Assembly: GCA_016785225.1 (NCBI GenBank)
Contig: JAFBJZ010000449.1
Span: 682,001 to 746,000, forward strand
Direction of reading: 5' to 3'
Origin: Psettodes erumei
Taxonomy: Eukaryota; Chordata; Actinopteri; Pleuronectiformes; Psettodidae
Length of the DNA: 64,000 bases
Shown here: positions 41,201 through 54,100 of the stretch, in pieces
Layout: each line of letters starts with the position of its first letter
Numbering within the stretch: position 1 is the stretch's first letter
Made by a program: the position numbers and the translations under genes
The notes under the pieces: generated by a model
Seen by the model: the letters and a program-made list of their open reading frames with translations, nothing else
What the model was told of the DNA's origin: nothing
The model's database searches: none

Positions 41201-44200
41201 TGTCTCCCTCTGTGGAATATGTCAGGGAACAGTGAGGTCAATGCTGAACAACTTTAATGTATTCATCCAGACTGCCCCCCCACCACCACCACCACCACAC
41301 ACACACAATTAAATTAAGTTGGAAAATCAATTTCGGCATCTTATGCAAATTAAAATATGCCACTCTCTCTTGGCCCCTCTATTTGTCTTCAGCTGAGTTT
41401 ACTGCGCTTCTCTCTGGCTGTGTCCATTCTATTATCTTGTTTGGTCTCAGTCAGAATAATGTGCTGTCTGTTTACTCATCTGCCTTTCCTTGTTGGTATT
41501 CTCTCTGTTTCCCTCTCCTCACTCGAATGTCTCTCACTCTCTGACAGAAGGATAGTTCACTCAACTAATTGGCTGAGTTGAAATGCAATTATGTGCCAGA
41601 AACCAATAGTGATGAAGAACCATAGAACATACATTATCTCAATTAAAGCAGGCTGGCAGTGTCAGAGCTATTCCACAATGAGCCAACATAATATAAACCA
41701 GCCTCCACTATAAATGAATCCGGTATCCCACACAGATCATTGAAGAATGAAAAAAATGTCTTCGTTAGTGAATCCTTTATTTGTTTTTAAAGAGGATGGT
41801 GGCAGACTTGGACAGTGACTCCACTTTCTGTTATAAGTGCTCATGGCAGGTTGGCATCATCAGCAGAACTTGTGACAAGTTAGACAGAGGAGAACAATAG
41901 AAGCTGCAGGAGAATCGGGTTAAAACCAAGAGTCTACATCCATGCTAGCTACATGATCACAGCTACTATTCTAACTAAGGCTAATGGTGATGCCATTTGT
42001 TTTGCAAGTATTTGGGAAAAATGTAATGAAATAAAAATGTGATTTTGACCTCACGAGGGAACAGCACAGAAAGTTTGGGGATCACTAAAGTTATTACAGG
42101 ACAGTTTGAGGGCATGAAGAATTTACGAAAATTGTTACAATTGTTGCTATGCACAGAGACATGCTGCTCCTGTGGTTAAAAAAAGGACTGTCAGAAAAAG
42201 AGAAGAACAGAGACTTCAGCAGTGGAAAAAATAAACTTGCTAATCTGACACAGCACTCGTCAAACCTTTTTATACCATTCAAGAGAACAAAGAAACTCAT
42301 CCTAATCATAACCCAGACATATCCTTAGCCTCATGTGTATCAGACCTATGGAATATCTCTACTAATAATAATATGAAACCAAGATACAACCAAGATTACA
42401 AGAAACATTACTGAGGTTATAAAGTCACAATTGAAAAAAAATCCTATTCTTTTGTATTCCATATATTGAAATCCTAGCATGGAAAAATGATAACTAATGG
42501 TTACACACTGTTACATAATAGTCACATGGCACAGCCATATCGTACTGCTATGTCACGCTCATATATCATATGTAAAAAACAATTCTACAAGGATATTTTA
42601 ATAATGTTATGCAACTTACTTTCACGCCCCCTGAATACATAATGTGCAACAGCGTCTCAGTGGTGTCTCAGAGTGCTATTGCCGCCATCACTTGTGGCAG
42701 CTTCATTTTCTCCATAACACATCCTGCCCCATTGACAACTCAATGTACCGCACCGCGCGGGTACAGCTGCGAGGATATAATGGGGAGCATCTTGAGGGCA
42801 ACCTTTCAGCCTAATGACATGCAGCTCTACCTGCATCGAAATGCCATGGCCTTGAACTGCACCGTGCTCCAGACAGAAAATCTTATAAGAGCGAGGTGGG
42901 ATGTTTCGCTTGCCTTTTAACCTCCTATCACGTTGCCTTCTGTCATTACTTAATGGCGACGGTGAAAGGCAGAAAGTCAAAGAGGAGACTTGGTGAAATA
43001 GCCTCGGATGTCAAATGACAAATATGTGCAGCACGCGCTTGTGTACAGTACGATGTAACAGAATTTTTTGCACATATATGTTTCTGTGTCCTCTCCTGTG
43101 GCAGTGACACATCCCTTGCTGAATTAAAGGCAGAGCAGAAACACTTGGTCTCGTCGGCAAATGTTAAAACAGCAGTCGCTTCATATTCTGCCAGATGGGA
43201 CAGGACTGTCTGGTGAAATTAAAAGCAACCACCCTGTGACGCATGTGTATGCTTGTGTGTAATCAGCCTGTTCTCGCCTTAGGTGTGGATGACGGCGCAG
43301 ATATCCCAAGAGACATGGTGGTGGGAATCTACGAGAGAATACAACAGAGGGAGTTGCGCTCCAATGAAGATCACGTCACCTACGTCTCCAAGGTTGAGCA
43401 GTCCATTGTTGGTATGAAAACGGTAAGCACACCAAAAATACTTAGCAAACCCCAACCCTTGCCAAACTTTAACCTAAATCACTTTAACCTGCTTGTGATG
43501 AGGTTTTTGAGGGTGGTGTGACAAGTTGTAAACACCTCACCTCTTCATATATTCAGCAGACACAAAGCAAAATTATCATTCATTTGGAGTCGTCACTCCT
43601 CACTCTTTTGAGCCAACTCCCTATCAAACCCTGAGGGAAATATCTGTTCAATGCTCCACCAGGTAGTGGCTAACTGTGTCTGTCATATGGAGCTGGACAG
43701 GTGGAGTACACAGGGTTCATTTTTGCTGAGAACACCTGCACACTGATGACAGCGGTTAGAGTCAACCATAACATTATTACAGTGAGCTAAAAGATACTAA
43801 AACTGTAAAGCTGTCGGGAACTGCAGCGCTAAAAAATCCTCATAATTATACAGTTTACATAGGGAATAAGAATACACACACATTGAAGTTCATTTAACTT
43901 CAACTGACTTATCCCAGGCGGGGTTGAGTTGATGGTGCAGTAACTGCTTTCCTTATCAGAAACTGTAATCCTGTTTTATTGATATAGATATAAGCCACAG
44001 AATCAGTTTTCCAGTTCACAATTTTAAACAGCAGCTGCAGCAAGTGTAGCAGCTGACTGTCCCTCATCACCACACTACATTTTTTACAACACATCTCAGG
44101 AGATGAGTGAAGTTTGCAAAAATCACACATACTGTAAGCTTTATAGAGGAGACTGGCAGAAACTATCACTCAAAAATATGACAATGAGTAGACAGACACT

Positions 44201-47200
44201 CTCCTGTGCACTTCATGGCAAGTCTCTCACTCATTATTCAAGGCCTCATCGCTATCACCTATCCTCAGCAACTTTATTGGAGCACATTTATTAGCCATTA
44301 AATGTCTCATCAGCGGCACGATCATTACCTCAGGTCATTACTCCAGTTAGATACGTCATTAACCACAGCAATCGTTAGACTCCCATTTTTAAAAAAAACT
44401 GTTTAAGGTTAAAAGGCTTGGTCAGTGCATGTGAGTAGAGTAGTGTAATGTGATGGCTGAACCCAACACTGCAGTTTGTTTAGTTAAAAGTCAGCTTCAG
44501 AGATGGAAAATGTTCACTCACATTTGGCTGTTTCTGCTGTGTTCAATTGTAGTGATAATATGTGCAAAGTTGTATGCGTGCCAGACATAACAAGTGTCTG
44601 AGGCAGACATGCAGGCAGAAGGTATTTAACTTTATAATTGACTGATTACACTGATTCATGTGGGAATGTTCTCTCGTTCACTCATAACACTGAAAGGCTT
44701 TTTAAAATACTTAAACAGTTGTTCTAATTCTGCTTGAATCTTATCAGTTCAGCAATCCTTTATTTATGAAATATGGATATAAGTTGCCAAGTTTTTTCCC
44801 TCATAGATTCTTCGATATTGAACACTGTAAGACATATTGCACCCACACAGTGAAATATTTCTTCAAAATTGCTTTCAAGTCCAGGCAGATTTCTTGAGAC
44901 TAAAATCTACAATGAACAGCAATAGTGGTTTGGATTTTTAGTCGTGCTGGTAGTGTAGCACAGTGATGTTGGTCTGTTGGTTAACTGGTCAGTACTATTG
45001 GCCAGACTGACTATTTCAAGAACTATTGAATGGACTTCCATACAATTTTAATAACATTTTGTACAGACATTCATGGTCCCCAGAGAGTGAATCCTATGAA
45101 CACTGGCAACCCATTGTTGACCATTGTTTGCTTCTGTTGTTTACGAAAGTCTTCTGTCTTTTGGTTATGTTATAAATTATTTAGCTGATTATGTTTGATT
45201 TTTTTTGTCCACAGTCTCTTCAACAGCCTTCTTTTGAACTTAGAGGTTGATTTAGCTGCATAATGATAAGAAAACCGCAGTGTGAAAAATACAAATAGCT
45301 TTCTGGTGTAATCTAATGATTTTCCATTGAAAATAGCTGGCAATGGTTCTAACCAAATGCCTGCAAAGCTACTGATGTTACAATCAGCCACAGTTACACT
45401 TTGTAATAGTGGGAATTAGCAAATTTTAGCATGGTAACACACCAAGCTAACCTGGTAAACATGACAAAACTGCTCAATGTCAGCATACCAATAATGAAAC
45501 ATTCTGCTCCCTGTCATCCACAATATGAAAGAACATTCGGTTGACTTTCAGCATAAATCTATTTTTTGATTAGTTTTTAAATTTAATTGTTGTTAACTTT
45601 CAGAATGACATTGGAGCACTGACATTGAAACGGTTGCTGGTATTTTCTATTTATTATTATTTTTTTGCCCTATGCCTTTAGGTGTCTCTCTCAGTGATGG
45701 ATGAGTAGCCATAGGAATGACGGAGGGAGTGTTGTCATAGCCAAAACAATGATGGATTATTGTGACAGGAAGTGACTGTTGCTGCCCATAGGAGCTCCCT
45801 GCCACAAAAAGAAAGACTATTTCTGGGGAAGAAATCTTATCTATCACAGCAGATGTCTGAGCTTCATTATGGATTATAAACTTCTTATCTATTATACTAA
45901 GAGGGAGTTGCCCACATGAGAACAATTTTTGTATAATGGGTTTCTCCATAATCGGAGCTCGGTTGGTGTAAATATTTGATGACTTCATGGAAGCCAAACA
46001 ACTTTTTTTAATATGATGAAGTTGCTTTATATCCAAAGGTTTCTTTCTGTTTAAATTCCACTAAATATTTGATAACATTTTTAAAATCAGTTTTTTCCCC
46101 CTTTTGTCAATTCAATTAATTTGCTAATGAATGTATTGGCAAACTTTCTCCTGTTGTGGAGAGAGTGGAGCACTGTTTAACAATCCTGTCAGGAAAGGAC
46201 TATTTTGTTTTATTTATTTTATTTGGAATGAGCAGGAGGCATTTCAGGCTAATGATGTCTTTACATGTTTCTGACATTAGTGTAATGAGAAAGCAGGCTG
46301 GCTGTGGCAGGGGGGCGGGAGTCTGTATACCCTGCAGTGACAAGCAATGAGAGAGCGGGAGAGAGAATGAGACAGAGTATGTGTGTCCTCTTCACTGCAC
46401 TGGAAATCCTACACAGGGGGCCGAGAGGGAATGAAAATCGTAAATAGTGACAAACTGAACAGAGGCTGTGTATGTTTGCATCGTGTCTACCTACTGCTAT
46501 TAAGCTGTTGTTTGGATTTCTACAGCAATCAAATGCGGAGAGCTCGACCAAGACAGGTCAGTGACAAGAGTGCAAAGGGGCGAGAGCATGATTAGATCAA
46601 TCTCCGAAGACGTGAGTCATTTTTGCGGCGTAATTTGCTTAAACTTGGAACACACTTAAGTCCAAAAGAAGAAGCCAAGCTTTCAGGGACATGACTGCAG
46701 TATTTTGTATAAAGAAAAGACATAACATCCATTATATTAGACCAAGTGCAGTGTACACCTCAAAGAGGAACCCATGGAATTATAATCTATAATAGGGGCA
46801 TTGTAGAACTAATGTACAAATATTAAAGTACATTTTACATGCTCTGAAATGTTATCGGGAAACCTGAATTTTAGCAAGAATCTCAAAATGTACGTCTCAA
46901 AATGTTGCGTTTATGCTCATGGTCTCCTCATCCTCACTGTTATCCGTTACTCTGATTTACATTTTAAGAGCTGTTTTAAGAGTCTTTGATCAGAGTTCAT
47001 GCCAGTCATTTGTCTCAGCCAACTGAGTTTAATGGGATTTTTTTGCTTGAATACTAGAGTCTTGCACCACTCAGCCTTTAACCCCAGTGAATAATGTGCA
47101 GTTTAGTACTCCAGCCAAAAGTCGTTTGTATTGAAAATCTCCCTGTGCACTTCCATTTCAATTCCATACTTTTCCCCATTTTTTATGTGTTTATCTTGAG

Positions 47201-50200
47201 TCATTTTATCTGAGTCACTCGACCCCTGCACCTATTCTGATGTGTGTTTCTGTCTCTGCAGGTTCTCTCTGTCCCTCACAGAAGACTGGTGTGCTGCAGT
47301 CGACTGTTCGAGGTGACGGACGTCAACAAGGCCCAAAAACAAGCTGCTCACCAGAGAGAAGTCTTCCTCTTCAACGATCTAATTGTGGTGGGTGAACAAA
47401 AGTCTTACACCTTTATAAAAAAAAAAGGTGGGAACTATCAGGAGAGACTCAGTGTAAAAATTCCTATTTGTCTTGTCTCCGCATTTACAATTTCTTTTAA
47501 ATGATACCCTCAAATGGTTCATTCTGCTGCACACATAGGAGCTTTAAAGCCACTTATTTTGTTGTGACAGCTGCAATGCGCCCTCATCCACTTCGACTGT
47601 GAGCCATTTCTTAAGGTTCCCTCTCTTCTATTATGTTATTTCTTAACTCAGGCCCATTCGGCTGTTTATTTTAATAATAGATATTAGCAAACACAGGGTT
47701 GCAGTGCACTCATAAGCAAAAATATGTCCCCTAGAGAGCAGCTTTAAGGGACAATAATAAAGTGTTCTTTCACTTGGGCCAAAGTCATGGGGGCTGGGGA
47801 TTTATCAAAGGTTTAATGTTTGGCAAATTAATGGGTTCATTAGGATCCACATAGGGCTCCTCTATCCGAAGTATTTAACTACTCTCATAATTATGTCAAA
47901 TGTTGATCTCATGCCAACAAAACACAGTGAAAGAATGAGCAACATAGCCACCACCACAACCCCACCCCCCTCCCTTTTCCGCTGAAGCGTAAAAGTAATT
48001 GGTAGCTGCAGGATGAGGAGGTTTAGAAGGCTGATTTTGAAGTAGGAGGCAAATGAAGTTATCTTTCAACATCACAGTGGAATTCTGTTCATTTGGCACC
48101 AAAAGTTAGCAGTGCGATATACACTCCGGTGAGACGTTTTTATCCTGACAGCTTTGAAAGCAGGGCAGAAATTGTCTTTGAAAAATATTACCATGGAATT
48201 AAAATGATGGGGACTTCTCTTTGAACGTGGCCCCTGTTCTTGCAGCTTGAACATGTCAAGAAGTGTTTAAAGTGCCAATGTGATGTATTGGTTTAATACG
48301 CTTTGCCTGGTAAATTATGCCCCACAATAGCACTGCAAAACAGATTTGCCTCATCTTTCTCTATCTGGAAGGTCATCCAATGAAAAAGCTCCATAACATC
48401 TCTAATCCATCCTGCTATGAGCTTGCCAAGGTGTTTTTCATTCACATTAGTGCACCGGCACATAGCCCTAAACACTTTGAAGTTGTAGTGTACATCAGTA
48501 TTGACTCAATTTGCTTTTCTGAATGTATTTTGAATTATGACAGAGTTGTTCTCTCTGAGGTTGTTCTCTGATATGTAAATCACAGTGACTCTTAAAAAGA
48601 TTTCAGAGAAGTGTTGAGAAACTGACCAAAAACATTTAATGGGCACTCCTGTCATTCAAAGTGGTAACTATAACTCTGGTTTATAATTGTTTTCTCATTC
48701 TCTGCAGATCTTGAAGCTTTGTCCAAAGAAGAAGAGTCCAGCAGCCTACACTTTCTGCAAAGCTATGGGCCTACTTGGAATGCAGTTCCACCTGTTTGAA
48801 AATGAATGTAAGTCAACAATGTCTTTACTGCAGACAACCAGCATGAAAATCGTAATGCCCCTCCCTGCCCCACTTTAAGATTGAATAATTGAATAGCTTC
48901 ATCCTCTTTGCTCCCCAGACTATCCTCATGGCATCACCATCCTCTCACCTTTTGGCTCAGACAAGAAGCAAGTGCTTAACTTCTGTGCGCCAAGTGCTGA
49001 AGAGCTGCTCAAGTTTGTCGAGGACCTAAAGGAATCTATCGCAGAGGTGTCAGAGATGGAGCAGATACGCATTGAATGCAAGTATCAAACCTTGGATTTG
49101 TTTTCCTCCCCCGATACGACAAATAAAATATTCTTAACATCGGTGTTGTTATTTGTCCATGTCCTCCAGGATCTTCCATACACTGCACTCTTTTTCAAAA
49201 AAGCTGAGATTTTCACAATGAACAAAATTGTTCTCTGGTAGGCTGGAGGCTACCAAATTCTACAATGATCAGGTGTCAGTTATGAGTATTATGAGAATCA
49301 ACAAAATAATGTTATTATCTTTTGTAAGATATGGATTTATTAAGTTGATGGTGGCAAGCTTCTTGGTCTCAATTTGATGCAAGTCTTATGGCTGAATGTT
49401 TATACCTTGTACATGTGCTGGTGTGTGTAATAGAAGTGACATGTTCATGTGTGCATGTGTTCCTATGGCAGTGCACCCTGCTACAAAAGCAGGGTCAACA
49501 ACCTATTATGATTTGGACCAAATCGATAATCTCATATCATAGAGCATGGAAGACTACAGTGGATTCTTAGATACTACTGTGTGAAATCAATAGGTCCCTC
49601 AGATGCATGAGTCAAAAGTCATGCTTTTTTTTTAAAGTATTTGCTCAATTGTAGACAGCATCCCCTTTGTGTGGGGATGACTTATCTTTTACATTTTTCT
49701 GTTGGTGCACTGCAGCTCAGACAGACTGCAGCAGGGCAGTGGATTGGGGGTGAAAAGAGGCCAGTTTTCCTGAAAGCAGCCAGGCATCCAAGTTGTTTCT
49801 TGGCTCATGTGCTTGTGAAATTCTCCAGACAATAAAGACACGCACGTACTTAGACACAAATGGAAAAAAAAATCCTGAGTATCCAGAGCCTGGCTCCTGC
49901 CAGTGGGCATCAAAGAGAACACCCCTGCTGGGATTTGATGCAACTGCATTACCCTTCACGGAGAGGGAGGGCCAGCAGCCTGGGGAAACCAGGCAACAAC
50001 ACAAGGACACAGTCAGGCACTGACAAAAGGAAGTTATTCTCCCGAAGACAGTGGAGTGACGATGGACAGACACTGTGCACAAAAACACACAGATAGTAGT
50101 CTCACATATACAAATGAGAATGCATGTTGGGGCATATTGGTTAAAGAGATGGACAGAAAGATTTTTACACATTTGTAACAACAAAGTTTTGGCACCTGTA

Positions 50201-51074
50201 CAGACAAACACATCTTCCTTTTTCCCTTTTTTTGTTGTTGTAGAAACACACCTGCGGCAAGCTCACTTATCTTTAGAGGTTGGAAGGAGAAATTACAGTT
50301 TCTCTTTTTCTGGAAGTGCATATTTTCCTCCCTTTGCATCTGGCTGTTCATAATTAGGAACGTTCATAAAAAGGAATTGATCGTCTTAATTCAGTCCCCA
50401 ACTCACCTCACCAGAACTAGAATAACATCTCAGGGCGTAGTATTTCTGTTGCCTTGTTAACAACTGTGTATATACTGTTAACCCTGACTTTAACTGCATA
50501 AAAGTATATATTATATTGGTATTACTGCTTTTAAACAAAATTATTGGAAACTTTATTTTTCATTTAGCTTGGCATTCTTGGCTGTTGAGAAATGTCACAT
50601 CTTGGCAAGTTCAGCTGACTTGCTCTGCACCCGCTGAAAGTCTATGTGCACAAGGTTATACTAGGGATCGATTAGAAAGGTACCCATTTCTCTATTTTCC
50701 CTTTAATTAAAACCAAAACACAGTTATTTATGTAGATGACTAAAATAAACATTTAAATTAGCTTTTAAAATAAAATTACCATTATGTTTATTTATAGTTT
50801 GATCTGGTGCGTTTTCTAGTAGATGAAGAATATTTTTGCACAAAAATTAATCTGAGGACATGTTGCAAAGCAGCCCTAAGGTCTCACCTGGCAGTTTTCA
50901 GGATCAGCATCAAAATTAGAATGCAGTGCAGCGTTGGAGACAAAACAACATTTAGTCATCATGATTGGAAATGACATGCAATTACCATCAAGTGTGGAGT
51001 TTAATTAGGGAGATGGAAAGTCGTGTTTTGACCTTAGAGGAGAGAATGGGAGAGGGAAGCCGCGAAGAGAGACA

Positions 51075-51105
<31 letters not shown>

Positions 51106-54100
51106 CATATGCTTATGAAAGAAAGAATCATGGCGGTGAATGTTGTGACTCTTACCCATCACCCTCAATCTATCTACCTCCTTTGCTCTCTGTCATGGTG
51201 ATGATAATGGATAATTTCTGTCCTTTTTTCTCCACAGGGGAGCTGGAAAAGCAGCAGGGAGCCAAGACACACTCAGTAAAGAACAACGGCACACAGCTAG
51301 AGCTGCGTGGCAAACAGGGCTCCCCATCAGGTGTGTGGGAGTGTGTGTGTTTGCACTGTTACTTTTTAATTCCAAAACCCACTGCTGAGGCCTTGTCCCA
51401 AGTTGCATTAATGTTCTCACTGATGAAAACAAAGTTGTCCCGCTGCTGTTTTTATGAACTGATCAACAGGGAAAAAGATAAGAAGGCGAGCTACCTCTGG
51501 CATTTTAACGTAAAAACAATACTGAATTACTAAAGGTTTATGCTGTAATTGTTAAAATTGTAAATGAGGCAATTGGGCCAGGGGGCTTAGCCAATGGACA
51601 AGACAAGAAATAGTACATTCAATGTACTTTTTCTTCAATGTACCTGATACTCAAATCTACTCACATAGGATTTTTAAATTCTTACATTCATCATACAATA
51701 AAGTGCATGATTTTAAAATAGATTTCTAATTCATAAAAACATTGTGAGATGCAGCAGCAGAAGAAATGACTGTTTAACGCGGATATTTTGTCGCCATTTT
51801 TGTCCCTTTTCCTTTTATTTTTCCTGCCTTCAGGAAACCAGGAGGGAGATGAAAGAAGCGGACACAATGCAGTCGAGGTAAGTGCTTAGTGATAGGGCCA
51901 TGTCCCAAATAGCAGGTAAGTCAGAGCAGTGAGAGTTAGCGTAGTGTTTCATCATCAGTGAAGGGTGAGATACAAATCCCCGGGACTAGTCTCATACTGT
52001 ATCTTCAGGGCTAGAGGCGTCAAGCAGGAGTGGGTGAAGAGTGAATGAGAGAGCGAGTGCTGCTGGGTAAAGTGCTGCGGGCATGTGAGGTAACCCAACT
52101 AATATAAATATTAGATAAACTGACTACCTTTGCCATACAAAAATATTAAAGATGTTGGTTTGGGGAAAATTAATAAAATCATAGTCACAACAAGGTTCTA
52201 CTCATTGAAAATGCATCAGACTCAGAGCTTAAATATTGTCTTTAAGCCTAAAAAGGAACAGGGTGTAATTAGTTTCACAGGCTCAGGCAGAAATTGTGAC
52301 TCCTTTAGGGCCTTTCAAGAAAAAAAGAGAAAGCAGCCACTGCTAAAAGTAGCTGAGGACATGTGTGGAATGCATATACTGTGTGTGTCGGTGGGTGGGT
52401 GTGTGTGCACTGACGAGCTTAATTAACACAGTAGCATGCGGGCGGATAAATTTAACGCTCATTTGACCTGGAGTCGTCACCTCGTCATCCCCTTTGCCAG
52501 ACCTCCAGGGGAGGGGGTGGGGGACTTCTTGTGCGAACATTTTGTGCAAGCAAGAGAGCAACACTACCCATGGGGCTTTGCGAATTACCATCCTTGAGGC
52601 ATCGGATGAGCTTTCCTAGTCCTTTCAGTGGCAGTGGTTTTGGTTGGGTTGGGGGGTTGAGTGAAAAAACCCAAATATACAGGGTCCATTTGACATTAAG
52701 GGAGTTTTTAATTCCACACAGCTCACTGGTAATAGGCTGTAAATCTTTACTCAGGAGCTGGTTAGAGCAGAAGTAATTACATATACTTCAAACTGAAGGG
52801 TTCACAACCATTTCCTTTTCATAGTCATGAATGCCTGTAAAATGACAATAATTACAGCAGTGCAAACATGCACTGCTGCAGAACGAGACATCTAAAAATA
52901 TATAAATAATAGGATTTTTATTGTACAGTGAGATATCAGTTTATGCATACAGGAGCTCTCTCTTTTAGCAGGTTTGGGTGGGGATAAGGGGGGCTATCAT
53001 CAACTTTACTCTGACAAAGCTTGACAGCCTCTTATACTGTACAAAAGGATCTGAGGTTTTCAGTCAAGGGAAAAAAAAACATCAAACTAAAAATAAAATA
53101 AAATAAAAGTATAGCCTTAATCAATTCCAATCCAAAAGAGGATTTTTATCTCCCTCAATTATTGGGGCTGACTTGAGGGCTTTCCCCCTCCCCTCTTTTT
53201 TCCCCCTACTTTTGCACCTTAGGTCAGTCTTCATGGTTGTCTGAGCTACCTCCGCCAGCCATCTTCCTCCTCTTGCCATGCAGCCTAGAGTAAATGTCAG
53301 TGGCTGGTGGGGAGCTGTTAGCTGTCGAAACACATTTATCTTGGAACCATGAGGTTCACTTGAGAGAAATCCTGCTCATACTGAGAGGCATGAATATAGG
53401 GATGTCTGAATCCCACAGCAAGCCGTTAATCATTGGAGATTTGATAAGTAAGTTGTTGGGATGCTAATGTTAAGAGTCTGTCTCGCCGTGGCAATGATAA
53501 TAAGCTGCTGAAGTTTTAGAATTGATGGTTAGTTGTAAAGAGTTCTGAGAAAATTAAACAGTCAAGGGTGTAATTTGCATTCACCCCCCACTTTTCAAAA
53601 AACTGTTTTGTCCCCTACAGTTTTACACAGATGATTTAGTTTTATTTGTGATTCATCATAGCCACCTTTGATTATTACTTTCAGCGCACAGCAATTACGA
53701 TTTATGGACAGCGATGATTTAGAAGCTTTGTTTGCTTTGGGCTTTGTCTCCCAGGCTACACAGGGTCAGTTGGGGAAGTAGTACTCAGATTACTAGAGTA
53801 AAAACATTCCATTGCAAGAAAAAATACTGTGTCAATCAGCAATACGAGAGACATGGGGTAGTGCATGCTCGACCTGAGAGTATCTGTTAGTTTCTGGCAG
53901 ACAGAAGCTCGGGGCCAGTCACCGTCCTTTTGAGCCCTTGCCAGCTTCTTTCCAGGTGTGACCAATCCTGCTAACGAGCCCACCACAGGCTGCAGAGCTG
54001 GGTGGCCTCGTCAGAGCACAGTGGTGTCAGCTGGCTCCCCAGCTCCACTTCCTAGCCCAAATCACATGAATTACATTTATAACCAAATCACAATACGGAA

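Noticed and set aside
47388..47504. Extension of the PH-domain exon past 47387 (about 39 codons)
   Set aside because: The next exon continues the conserved PH sequence exactly from the GTGGGT donor at 47388, while the extension is unlike any IQSEC protein. It is at most a retained-intron variant.
49078..49241. Extension of the PH exon past 49077 (open to 49241)
   Set aside because: The frame and the conserved Trp codon require splicing at the GC donor. The extension is not family-like.
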